This document shows positions 50,681-64,000 of a stretch of DNA of 64,000 nt, in pieces. The notes below the pieces were generated by a model. It worked only from the letters and a program-made list of their open reading frames with translations. It searched no databases and had not been told where the DNA came from. The stretch is from the NCBI GenBank assembly GCA_033675545.1, contig JAWDGP010005675.1, forward strand, positions 1 through 64,000, given 5' to 3'. A program made the translations under genes and the position numbers. This DNA comes from Elysia crispata (Eukaryota; Mollusca; Gastropoda; Plakobranchidae). Position 1 is the first letter of the stretch. Every line of letters starts with the position of its first letter.

Positions 50681-52591
50681 TATTGCAATGTTGCTATCTC
50701 TCGAGCGCACCTAATCCATAGGCCAAATTTATTTCCAGTGATGCCATGGTAGGTCCTTCACTTTAACAGCAAATGATTCTTGAAAAACGCTCTAAAGTTA
50801 GATCACATGACGTGGTTTTTTCTTCTCACACTTCAGGAATATTAAATGAGTTCCTGACTAATTGCGCGAGACTGGGGTACACTCTCTAATTCAGTACTAG
50901 TTGCTCGTCTGTAACGCTGCGTAGTTTGGCGTAGACTGGCTTAGAACCTTACGAAGATCTTGTAGCGCTTGAGTGGAGTCATATGAGTGGAAAGCATATT
51001 ATGCTGCAAATGGATTGAAAAAAAAAAAATCAACCCTCCACACATTTAAAATCTAAAACGAATAGATAAATAATAATTGTCTGAAGTTTGCTTTTTTTGG
51101 TTATCGTGTTATGAGCATGACATAGTAGGTCTGCGACTTTCAACAGTCTGACAGATATTATCTTTTTAAAAATTAGAATCCCCCCGTATAAAAATTGTTA
51201 AGATCAATACGCTGTAGTTAAAAAGGTAACATGACTGTCTTGATTACTTTGTACAAGCTTGTCTCGTTTAGTTTGTTTCCAGGAGAACAATGCTGTATCC
51301 CCCCCCCCCCCCCCCCTTTTTTTTTTTCCCCTTGTTTATAGCATAAAGACATTACATCTCATCACAGGAAATCTAGTGGCGTTCATCATAACTGTGGTTT
51401 GAATAGTGACAAGAATAATCGATTTATATCATCAAACTTTTACATTATGTTTACTCACTGTCATTCAAGCGCACACTATAACATATGCATTGCACTTTAC
51501 AGGTAAAAATGATAGAAATGGAAAAAGGTTTTGGACGCGTGGCATGGGTGTTTTTAAAAGGCTGATTTTTGTAACATCAAAGCATCAGTGTTTTGAAAAA
51601 TAGAAAAAAAAAAACAATCACGCTTTTTAGCATGTTAGTCTAATAAACGTCACCCGATTCATCCCAAGTTGGAAAAAAAATCAAAGTGAGTAGCCATGAA
51701 GCAAAATTTTATAGGGTTACTCTTGAAAGCCCGAGAAATCCTGAAAATCATCAAGCTGTTTGGGTCTCCAACAGTTCGGCAGCATTTTATCTTTTTCTAC
51801 TGTGCCCGATTTCTGAAACTTATGTAATTCGAGAAATATGTGTGTATATGTAGTCAAAACGTACAACTCGTGTACCATATATAATTTGTGAATGCTTCTC
51901 TTTGAAAGCTAAATGTTAGCCTAATGGCTGGTAATTGGTAAGGCCCAAGAGAGGAAAAGATAGAGAGAGGACGTTGAAGGAGATCGAATATAAGAGATGG
52001 CAACAAGAGGAGCAATTCAGCAAGTCTGGCTCTAGATGACTACATGTAAATTGGCACCATTTTGGCGGATGACCAATAATTGTCCGAAAAGATAGCCACG
52101 TCCGTTCACTGGTTATTGATCATAAGTAGATTACTCACCATGCGCACGGACTCGCACGGTCTTGACTCACGCAGATATATTACGACAACAAGTTCGAGAG
52201 CTCACACGCTTTACTCTTTCTTCTTGCAATCACTTACCCCCCCCCCCCCCACCCCCTCCTCCTTTTTTTACTCACACAAGTTACTCCCTAGGGTTTCATT
52301 TTTTCCCCACTCCCCTCTATATTTGTATAGTCATAGAAGTTACATGTTAAACAAACGGTACAGGCTAAATAATGCTCTTCAATGCTGCATACTTGTCAAA
52401 ACTGTTTATAATTGACGTAACAATTGTGGTAACGATCAATTTTCATATGAAGGTATTATATCCTGCTTTTTGGACTCACAAAGCACCTTAGCGGTGTGAT
52501 AAATAAAGGAATTAAAGTGTAACGCAAACAGCAAAATATTGCCATGAAATGGTACGATAGTCGCATAAAGCATGTGACGTGTAAAGAAAAG

Positions 52592-52630
<39 letters not shown>

Positions 52631-53402
52631 CTACATGTATATCAAAACTCCGCCATTGCCAATCGCTAAACAACATCGGCATTGTTTTCTGTGTTGTTGA
52701 ATTGTAAGCAGACTTGCGACATAGAGCAGCGTCGCAGTATGCTGTCGTGAAAATCACAAACCGGCAGGAAATCATTAAAGGGGGATTAAGTGCTTTTATA
52801 AGTTTTTCCACTTTTCAAAAAAAAAAAATGAACTTAAGGATCCCTAGAAAGAAAAGAAAGTGGATTGTAGATTTTGAGTTAGAATTATAACCAAGAATCC
52901 AGACTGAGGACAGTGGTACGGTACACATTATTTTTTTCCGCTCTAGCTCTGAACTGTAAGTAGTGGAAATAGTATCGTGTCACAGTTAGTTGTAAAGTCT
53001 GTGAACAAAAGGTGCCGTTTCTGGCTTCTCATGATGTGCCGCATCTGTGATTTTTACTCACGCCGTATGACGCCCATTATGAGCAAGATATCCCTTGCTG
53101 TTTATTTTTAAATACTGACAGAGCAATTATCTCTTTGTTTAGGGAGGCTGAATAACAAATTGTTTAGAATCAATAGCCACTCGTTGTTAAGGGGAAGTGA
53201 CATCATATCATTCCGCCATTATCAACTTTGTTATTAGTAACGCACAGACCGGGACGAATACTATAGTTTTTAACAACGCCCAAAGCGTCTGTCCACGATG
53301 GTTAATGTTGCCTCACCCATTCTCTGGGTCCTCCCTTTGTTCATTTTCGCTTCACTCCTCATCACGAATAACATTGTGTATTTCAGAATACGACTAGGAC
53401 TG
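50681..53402. other. Gene-free stretch with simple tracts
   Basis: Contains poly-C/poly-T runs at about 51299-51327 and 52237-52270 and a (TA)n at 52595-52626. No exon is supported. Confidence 0.5.
52595..52626. repeat. (TA)n microsatellite
   Basis: Pure TA run of about 32 bp. Confidence 0.95.
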
Positions 53403-53465
53403 TGTTATAAACAAAAAAAAATCGAAGCCGCTTTTGTTGATCTTTCGAAAGCATTTCGTACCGGT
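53403..53465 (+). pseudogene. Scrap of a non-LTR retrotransposon reverse transcriptase
   Basis: One frame reads YKQKKIEAAFVDLSKAFRT. FVDLSKAF matches motif A of jockey/CR1-like LINE reverse transcriptases (F-x-D-L-S-K-A-F-D), including the first catalytic Asp; the second Asp is Arg here. Flanking sequence in this frame does not look like reverse transcriptase, so only about 20 residues support the call. Confidence 0.35.
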
Positions 53466-53959
53466 ATCAGCATTATACAGCTACTATTATTACTTTGTTT
53501 TTCTTTGACCTACAATTTTTTTAACTGCCACAGCCAGTATTAAAGCTGATAGCAGTTATAAACATCAATCTTTATCAATAGGGTAAAACAAAACACATGC
53601 ACCGTTAGTCTTTTCTTTAAACACAAACACAGTTAACGGAAATAATAGCAAAAATCTGTATGAATAAAACGTGATATTTTGAAAAAAAAGCACGTCAGCG
53701 GACTCTCGGATCTCAAGTGTTGCTCAAGTTTTAAAAAGTAACGTCTCTAGTGTTTCTTTGCAAGTTAATGTGAAATTATTATGCCCCTTTGTTGGATATT
53801 ATATCCCTTTCTTTGATGTTATATCCTTTTGTTGGATTGTGCCTGAAGTGGCGGTAGCCTCTAGGCTCAAGTCGTAGTTAGAGCTGGCGTCTCTCTCCCC
53901 CCGATACCCCTTGTGAACTAACCGGCCGAGTGCATCTTTGAGGCTCTCATATGAATACT

Positions 53960-54062
53960 CAATTTTTTTCCCTCTTCTTTGTTTTGTTGGTTTGGTTTTT
54001 TTGTTTTTTTTTTGTTTTTTTTTTTGTTTTGTTTTGTTTTTTTTTTCGTTTTGGTTTGTTTC
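53960..54062. repeat. T-rich (GTTTT)n-like tract
   Basis: Degenerate GT4-10 repeats of low complexity. Confidence 0.85.
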
Positions 54063-54139
54063 ATTTTTAAGTCCAACCATCAGTTTTCTTATTTTCAGGT
54101 TACAATTGTTAGCTGGACGGCTACATGCCACAATCATGT

Positions 54140-56190
54140 TTAGCTGAATAAGTCTGTGGAAAGTTCATTACTATAAATTTAAAAAAAAAAAAAAAAAGGA
54201 AAGAAAAGAAAAGATCCGAAGACTTTCAAACATGCATGTTTCTCTTTATTTGTTTTTCTTATCGGGAACGTAAATCTGATACTTATGTAAGCCAAGAAAA
54301 ATGTTTGATTTTTTAGATACAACGATTTTTCTTTCTTTCTCTATAATTATGAATGTGAAAATGTTATACAGTTCCTGTTAAAAAAAAACCTCCAGGAATC
54401 GCTTGAATTCGTCTCAGCCGAGCATTTCTATTCGATATTTTTTAAACACCATCATCCCTGTGGTGAGTTATTTTGTGTCCAATGTCAGCCTGACTTTAAG
54501 TTAACAATGTGTAAACAGTGTAACATTGACCTTTCCATTGACTCGGAGCCGCGGTTTTAGTTGTCACAGCCCCCCACCTAGCCATGGACCTAAAGATTTT
54601 TACGCCCACCTCTTATTAGTAGAAACTTTTGCACGAGTTTTCCGAGGCTTAAGTGCAAAGCTTCTCGGCAGTTACATGTATGTTTTATATTAGTGAGTGC
54701 TAAATAACGATTGATGATTCCGGGGTAGAGATGTGGAAAATACTGCTTTATTAATATTCATATTGTTGCATGATGTGGGAATAGAGATTTTGATGACGAA
54801 TACTACTGCTATTACATGTACTATGGTGGCGTTCTAAACGGACACTACTCTTATCTTGGTGATGGTAAGGATGATGATGATGATGAAGAATAACAAGGAT
54901 AAGAAGATGATGACGGTGAAGGTGAGGAGGAGAGGAACATGATGAGTATAGTATGAAAGATGAAGATATGGGAGAAGATGGCGATGGTGGTTGATAAGAT
55001 GAATGCAATTATGAAACTGTCTTTGATAGACTTGAAGGCCTCAGCAATTGTACTTTGTTACTTTAACTTCTAGATCAGGGAAACCCTTTTACTGTGGCTT
55101 TATTTACAGGACATTTGATTGTTAGTGTAATCTTATTGATTTCTTGCCATAGACCAGTCTTTAGCCTGCACTAAAATAAACTTCATGTCACAATTAGGAT
55201 GAAAGTCCAGAAAAAATAAAGGACCAGCTGAGGCGACGGCTGTCTTTTGGTTGAAAACTAAACATCAGGAAGTTGAAGGAAGTAAGATCGATTTCTTGCG
55301 GGTTAAATCGAATACCATGTGATTGGTCGTGGCAATGGCACTTTTCAGCGCTACCCTGAAATCCATTGCCCTTGTTTTAGCAGGGGCCAAGATCTGGACA
55401 AATATAGTAAAGCCGACCGGTTTAAACAATTGTTAATCCCGATTCATGTAAATTTTTTTGTTTTTATGTTTTTTGTGTTATTTGTTAGTTCGTTTTCTTT
55501 TTAAATATTTTCGTCGGGCAGCCTTAAGATCTGTAATAAAGCATACTACGTGTATATCAAATATGAAATAAATTAAATGTAGTAATCTGAAAGAGTAAGG
55601 CATCGAGAACGTAGGTCCTTTGATACTATTGAATGTATTAATTAGCAAGTTAATTTAATGACTCAGTTGCTAATTACTCCCTCCCATTTTTCTGTATAAA
55701 CTGTAGCATTCCTCTTAGTAGCTTTCTTTGTAATTTGGACTTAATACTTAGTCTAATCCTCCCATCCCCCTCTTCTTTTTGCACCGGTCAGAGTTCAATG
55801 TTCAATAATTATCGTTCTCCAAGTCCGAACGTTTGAATTGCAAATACTTGGTGCGGCTTTTGCTAAAATGCCAAGTGAACACAAAATACTCGGAACAAGT
55901 AGTTTCCAGTTTTTACGATCACATCCTAATTGAGAAATACTGACGTAGCAAAACAAGTCAATCTGGTTTGTAAAAAATTTCTTTCAATTAACACAATGCA
56001 AAAACCATGATAGAAACCGCCTGTCGAAGATCGGCATATTGAACGTTTTCTCACAATCAGATTCCTTGCGGTGGCGGACCGCACTACCACTCGATTCCTT
56101 CATTGAAGAAGACCCAGAATCTTTCGCACACATTATGGGTTAACAATCGTTCCCAATGTGAGGGTGAGCAAGATGAGACGAATAACTAGC
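54140..56190. other. Gene-free stretch
   Basis: 54850-54985 is purine-rich with GATGATGATG-type repeats. No other structure or exon is recognised. Confidence 0.5.
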
Positions 56191-56198
56191 TAGAGCAG

Positions 56199-56233
56199 TA
56201 TAAAAATTCATTTGCCAGCCAGTTCGCTCACTC
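56199..56233 (+). promoter_or_regulatory. TATA box plus initiator: candidate core promoter
   Basis: TATAAAA at 56199-56205 is followed by TCACTCT, a full match to the YYANWYY initiator, with its A at 56230, exactly 31 bases after the first T of the TATA box. Local CpG content is higher than in the first 40 kb. No transcript is identified; a gene on the plus strand beyond the window or a noncoding RNA is possible. Confidence 0.4.
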
Positions 56234-58240
56234 TAGTTGTTGTTAGCTTCGGCTTTAGAGTGATTTCTGCATCGACCACACTGCGTCACTCCACAAATCG
56301 GATTGCACCGCTAACTATAATTCTAATCCTAATAATCAGAGAGCGATTTGCCAACACGATTTTTATGCAACTAGAATTGTAGATTAGATTTCGACTTTGC
56401 GCATTTAATAACGAAAACTTGAAATTGATGATAAAGGTTAATTTTTTTTTTACGGATTGAAGCCTGCAAAGAAGTTTTCGATTTGGGAGAATTTTCTATT
56501 TTGTAAACTCACGGAGGGGTTCGAGTGCCAACCACGTGACCATCGATCCAATAGTGCTGCCATAGTTGAAATTTCGTTTTATCCACGCATGGTCGGATTG
56601 CTTTGACTTCGAGAAGTTATTATAAAGGTTAACCGAGTCAATCGGGCACATCAGCGTTTCACCAATCAATTAATGAAAAGGGGCATCAAGAGCAGCATTA
56701 GTCAAACTGCTGAAAAATTAAAAAAGGAAAGAAAACCGCCTTAGCTCCTCAAATGGATGTAGTTTGTCATAGGTGGGGAACATGAAGCGCCCCCACTGCT
56801 GGAGGATCACTCCAACAACTGCCTCCCGTTCTAGTCAGGACTGATTGGCCCGTGCTCTGGCGCTAACGATGCGACTAATGATGCTCGGTTCATTCCGCTT
56901 TAGGACGGTGATTTGCTGTGACACAAGGAGAGCAAAGGCTCGTTAGAGTCAGTTAGGGGGGGGACGCTCATGTTCAATTATTGTAAGAGGTGTAGGCGGA
57001 GAGACGAGTGCATGACCTAAGAGAATCTTGGTTGTTTTTTTCCTCTAGTAGCGGTAATGCTAGCTAAGATTTGGAGATAGTGATGTAGCTGGTGTAGAAG
57101 TCAATGCTGATGTTTCTTGACAAGAGGCGTGACTAGAAACAGAGTTCAGAGGGAGTTAGAGACGATGTGACTTACCGAATTTGTCGAGGCTCGTGCCAGC
57201 GCAAAAGGCCAAGCCATTATTGATTTTATCACATATACTGGCCATCAATAGCATGTTTCTGACCCATTCTTAAATTCTCTCCCTTCTTATTCGTCTCGGA
57301 CAAACTGTCCAGTAAAGTTATCAGGAAATCTTAAGGTCGTGACAAGTATATGACATAGAGTGGCCGATTCAGCTCTCAGGGACTCTCTTTGATGCTTGCA
57401 TGTTGTGATGATAAATAATCATCCTTTTCAGAAATAGACTCTATAGTTTCTTTAAATGGAAGTTAGTCTTATTTGTTTCTCCTTATGATGTCATCTCTAA
57501 AAATAACTTTTAATTTCTCCCCTTGCCTGTCTTCGATAGGTTTTGTGACTGTCAAGAAGTTAATTTCTTAGATTGACTCTGCTGCATAAAAATCTTAAGT
57601 GTAATGCGGTTCCTACTCCTACCCCTCCTCACACTTACTATCCTGCTAATGTATACTTTTTTTTTTCTCTCTCATTCCTTTTCGCCATACCTTTTTATCC
57701 AAAATTAAGCAACGATCAGTCGTTAGTAAATTCTATAGCACTGTTTCCTCCTCGACTTCTTTGTTCATATCTTTTTCGTTTTCCTTCCAAACTATTGAGC
57801 GTTTCGTTCTTAAAGGTTCTTGATTTTTTTTCCACACACGCATTGCGTTTCCTGTGATGAATTCTTTCAATCAATTGTTCAGCGAGATCGAAAACTTCAC
57901 TTTGAAGATTATGGGTTTTTATGGTTCATTGAAGTCATACTTGTTTTAGAAATCAATAGAGGTTCCTTTAATGATCCGCTTTTACTATTGTCATTTGGCA
58001 GTGTAAGCAGGATATCTGATTGTTACCGTCCCTCTCATCATGTGAGGTTTTACCTTTTGCCATGTTTGGTTATGTCGCACCTATTTGAGATTTCTTATGA
58101 ACAGTGATGTTGAAAGGGGACCGAAATCAAACTGCTTATTAGATTTCAAAAAAAAAAAAAAAACCGAAATCCAGGCAAAAGTCAAGAACTATTCAGTACT
58201 TGCATATCTACTTGTATAAGAAGGAAAACGATTAGTTGTT

Positions 58241-58241
<1 letters not shown>
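56234..58241. other. CpG-richer gene-free stretch downstream of the candidate promoter
   Basis: No coding exon is supported. 56520-56960 is GC-richer with a second TATAAAG (56621). It could be regulatory, but nothing specific can be shown. Confidence 0.4.

Positions 58242-58273
<32 letters not shown>
58242..58273. repeat. (TTG)n microsatellite
   Basis: Pure TTG run just upstream of repeat copy D. Confidence 0.95.
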
Positions 58274-58334
58274 CGACCTGGTGTGGTCTAAAGGTGCTAC
58301 CCAGTCCACTTAGATGTAGAACAGGATATAAGAA

Positions 58335-60352
<2,018 letters not shown>

Positions 60353-60438
<86 letters not shown>
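60353..60438. repeat. (CT)n microsatellite, interrupted
   Basis: Two CT blocks separated by CCC, flanked by poly-C and CT-rich sequence to about 60510. Confidence 0.95.
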
Positions 60439-60440
<2 letters not shown>

Positions 60441-60510
60441 CCCCATCTCTCCCTCTCTCTTTCTCTTTTTGTCCCCACCTTCTCCCTCCCTCGCCCTTTC
60501 CTCGCCTCTC

Positions 60511-61893
60511 CCTATCCCACCACCCCGCATTAGGTTTCTGCGTTTCTCCATCTCTGTTTGGGCCTTCCTCCTCCTCTTTCATCAGTGCTAACTCGGGTCA
60601 TTAACGCCTCAAGATGGTCAGATATCAAGGATTGAGGGGGCGCTCATCCTCTGAGCGATGTGGTCAAGTGCGGATCAAGCTGGCCTAAAGACCCCCATGA
60701 CTTGGTGCTCAGCAACTATGGGCTGCTACATAGTTTGCCTTTTGATGACGTAATGTCACTTTTCCCAAAGTTTTTTTTTTTTTTTAATTCATCACTTCAC
60801 CGAGAGTTAATGTTCAATAAAAATTTAGAAAAAAAAATAAAAAAAAAACAAAAAAAAACTAGTAAACCCTGAAGTGACTATAGGAAGGAGTGGGAAGAAA
60901 AGCCTTGGAGTGTAACGGTAGAAGAACATTGATTTTTGTTTCGGACTTGAGTTGAGGTGCCAAATGATGAAAAAAAAAAAAAAAACTGAAACGAAATGGA
61001 AAAAAAAAAGCAAAGGCAAAACAAAGCACCCCTATTTTTTACATTGAACTCTTCCAAGGATTCGAAGACGGGTGTCTGTAAAATCGAAATTTTAAAGAAA
61101 ATGTCCCAACCATAGTCACTCGAAATATTAGCAATGATGGCGATTGGAGTCTGAAATTTTGAGTAACGATGAGAAGATTATATTCTTTAAATTTCCGTAA
61201 AATAAATCTATATATCAAACCAGCAAAAAAGAAAGAATAGAAACCACGAACAAAAGGTAAGAAACTGCGATCAGTTCTGTTTTTTTTAATCGGTTATTCT
61301 TGATGTTTGAATTCGTTGCCATGAAACTTCTCAGTTTACTCCGTAGATTGTGAACAGTTGAAAAGATATAAGCGCCCCCGCGCGCGCCTAAGAACAAAAA
61401 AACAACGCTCCATTATAATTATGCGATCATTCCAAAAGTGATTGTTTAATGCTGTTCATAGATAAAATGGAAGAACACCATTCTGAGAGCTTAGAAAACC
61501 GATTTCTTTTGTCGAATATCAATACTACTTAATTCTGCTAAGATTTGTAATTAATATAAATTATAGAAATACGTCCTGTGACTCTTGCTAAATCTAGCCC
61601 ATTGACTATCTTTGGTGTGTCAATTAGTCAGTCCACTGGTTGGTCTAATTTTTTTTTCTTTTGGCTCTGGCTCAAGCTTCTTATTGAAAATTTAGTAAAC
61701 ACGATGGCTGTCAAATAATAAAACTGCTTACATGGTCGCGGAAGTAGATTGAGTATTTTGCCTATTTCTGCTTGGAATATTAACAAGCCTCAGTCTGGAC
61801 GGACATTTTGTTTTCCTCTGGCGGCTCACAAAATATACAGCGAAGATTGGAAGATTATTATAAGCGGTTTCAATAATTTATCTCGTTGTTGGC
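60511..61893. other. Gene-free stretch
   Basis: Contains poly-A/poly-T runs at about 60771-60860 and 60969-61010. No exon is supported. Confidence 0.5.
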
Positions 61894-62027
61894 GTGTGTG
61901 TGTGTGTGTATATATATATATACACACACACATACATACATATACATACATACATACATACATACATACATACATACATACATACATACATACATACATA
62001 CATACATACATACATACATACACACAG
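61894..62027. repeat. Composite (GT)n(TA)n(CA)n(CATA)n microsatellite
   Basis: GT, TA and CA blocks to about 61932 form a self-complementary GT...TA...CA hairpin, followed by about 22 CATA units. Confidence 0.97.
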
Positions 62028-62120
62028 GAAGAGAGAGAAAGAAATAGAGGGAAACAGCAGGCAGTTAAAAAAATTGTCAATGGATTTAAGATATCGAGGA
62101 AGATGGAAGAGAGACAGAGC

Positions 62121-62123
<3 letters not shown>

Positions 62124-62200
<77 letters not shown>
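62124..62200. repeat. (AG)n microsatellite
   Basis: Pure AG run of about 77 bp, the only long AG-on-plus array; the others are CT-on-plus. Confidence 0.97.
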
Positions 62201-62204
<4 letters not shown>

Positions 62205-64000
62205 GGGAGGTGAGAGAGAGCGTATGTGTGTTTGGAGTTGATAGTAAATAGATAAAGAGAGAAAAAGAAAAAGAGATAGAGAGAGCTCGCCGATGTAATA
62301 TGCGCCTGGCCTACCAGGCTCTTGGTGAGCGCGAGAGCACCATGTTCCCCTCACCCCACTCTAACCCCTGTCCCACCCTTCATTTTTTGTCTCTGCTCCA
62401 GAGTCTCTTCCACCCAGCATTCCCCACCCCCTTTTTTTCCATTCATTCCGTGGATGTGTGTAGACATTAGGGGTTTGTTGACATGAAGATAAAAAAAAAA
62501 AAAAAACACCGAATGATGATGAAACCTCGCCGGCAGGAGAATGGTGTAGATATCCTTATCCAACAGATCTGCGAAGTGGAAGCAATACTATATATTTTTT
62601 CTCTGGATATCTCTACCTAGATCTGGTTATTCTAGAAACGAGACGCAAGTAGAGCAGTTGGTTTGACTCCCGTGGTTGATTCTGTGATGTTACTCTACGC
62701 CTCGACCACGTTTGATTAATTTATTCTGACGTGGGTTTAGTGAGCGGTTTAAGTCGTCGATTCTCTATGGAGTTGGCGCTGTAACTTTCTTTGCGATTCT
62801 CCATAATATTATGTGTACATGTGTGCGTTTGGAAGGACGTATGTATAGATCTTTGTGTTAGATGCAACTGTATGCTCTCCGTTCGTTGAACAGAAGCTCC
62901 AGAAAGCTGTTTGATTCGATCACGCAATCGACCGTTGGTAATCATCATCGAGAAACGAGTCTATAATAATTGTTCAAAGCGTTTTTTGGTTCTTGACTAG
63001 AGTTAAGTGAGACAAACAACTGTGACGGACAACTCCTAGGAATTTGATAATTCAATCAAATTTTATTCTGTTTCTATATGCTATAATTTTGCCGAGTGGT
63101 GAATGATTGGCTGTGTAATCGAAGACGGCCATTTTGATACCGAGATCGAAGGCGTTAACGTTGTGTATTGATTTTCATCTGATCAACATCACTTTGGATT
63201 TCAGTGGAAAACCACACTCGATGTTTGTGATGATGAATTTAGGTGTAGAGATTTATTTTATCCTGGATCACATTTGACAATGGCTTCAGTTCGTAGGATC
63301 AAACCAGACCTAAACGTTTTCTGTTAAGAAGTTTCATTGAGGTTTAATGCACGTCATGCACATTATTTCATGTATATCGATACTTAAAGTATGTATTGAG
63401 GCTAGAAAGGATTATCAGTTAACGGTGTCGTGTGATTTTATAATTATGATTAAGACGTTTGTATAAATTTTTCCGTCGGACGCTTCTAACGTAGTTGTAT
63501 GTCAGTTCTCTTTCCCCAAAAGAGACTGTGAAGGGACAGTTAAAGGGGCGTTGAGTTTTAGTCGGCTGTTCTTGTTCTGATCTTTAATATCTTTTTATCT
63601 TCATTAAAGGTTGTCATTGTTGGAGAGGTCAGTGTGCTCATTTTTGTCCAGATTTTTATCATCCTAGGAAGCTCAGTTTATACTACTTTATAGTAAGTGT
63701 TGAACTTGTGCTGTTTTAGTAAGAGTGAAAGCCCATTTTCCAAAATACAAAAAAAAAACAAGAATTAAAAGTCAGGTTGGTCAATGATGTTCAGTAATTA
63801 TTTGCTGGGTATTAAGTGTTTTTCGATCAAGAATTTAGTTGTTTTCTAGTTGAAAAAAAAATAGGTAAGATGATCAGAATTTAAGCCAATCAGGCACAGT
63901 TATTTGATTCATTAGTCTGGATATTGGAAATATTCTAGCAACCCATCAATGTTTTGATGGCCCGGCTTTGGTTTTGATTATCATATTGCAACAGTGCACA
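62201..64000. other. Gene-free tail of the window with weak promoter-like motifs
   Basis: An inverted CCAAT box (ATTGG, 63106-63110) lies about 20 bases before GGCCATTTTG (63127-63136), the YY1-like motif also seen at PSMD8 and at 36.9 kb. A 15-codon frame at 63280 (MASVRRIKPDLNVFC) has a good ACAATGG context but no other support. Confidence 0.3.

Noticed and set aside
61749..62354. Frames rich in Thr-His-Ile-Tyr and Glu-Arg repeats
   Set aside because: Direct products of the CATA and AG microsatellites.
62721..62948. 75-residue minus-strand open frame with balanced composition
   Set aside because: No recognisable domain and no splice or start evidence; left unannotated.

Overview
This is an animal nuclear DNA window. 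Genes are split by GT-AG introns with long, AT-rich introns and spacers, dense microsatellites and decayed DNA transposons and retroelements. Codon use, protein divergence from vertebrate orthologues, intron sizes and repeat style suggest a lophotrochozoan, most likely a gastropod mollusc; the species assignment is inference.

Layout. (1) 304-6828, minus strand: six exons of PSMD8/Rpn12, a 19S proteasome lid subunit; the last exons lie beyond base 1. (2) 8338-20501, plus strand, divergent from PSMD8: a complete NRDE2 gene in 12 coding exons (about 1245 aa). Its N-terminus comes from a tandem exon duplication and its C-terminus is an acidic 10-residue repeat carrying three SUMO consensus sites. 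(3) 20.5-32.5 kb: a gene-free spacer with two copies of an interspersed repeat, a pogo/Tigger-like MITE pair, and a small foldback element with hammerhead-like motifs flanked by a 14-bp direct repeat. (4) 32519-33718, minus strand: a bZIP gene orthologous to CREBZF/Zhangfei. (5) 36.75-36.91 kb: a promoter-like cluster (GC box, palindromic CRE, YY1-like site) between CREBZF and a plus-strand gene. (6) 40240-40424: a 5' exon with the start codon of an unidentified coiled-coil-like protein; its remaining exons were not found in the window. (7) 41-64 kb: no convincing exon. This part is rich in CT, GAA/CTT, AAT and CATA microsatellites, with repeat fragments, a perfect 3 x 62-bp tandem repeat, a reverse-transcriptase scrap and a TATA+Inr core promoter candidate near 56.2 kb.

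The identifiable genes act in protein turnover (PSMD8), nuclear RNA surveillance through MTR4/exosome control (NRDE2) and stress-linked transcription (CREBZF). They are neighbours rather than a pathway cluster. Exon limits were read by hand from splice signals and reading-frame continuity; no alignment was run.
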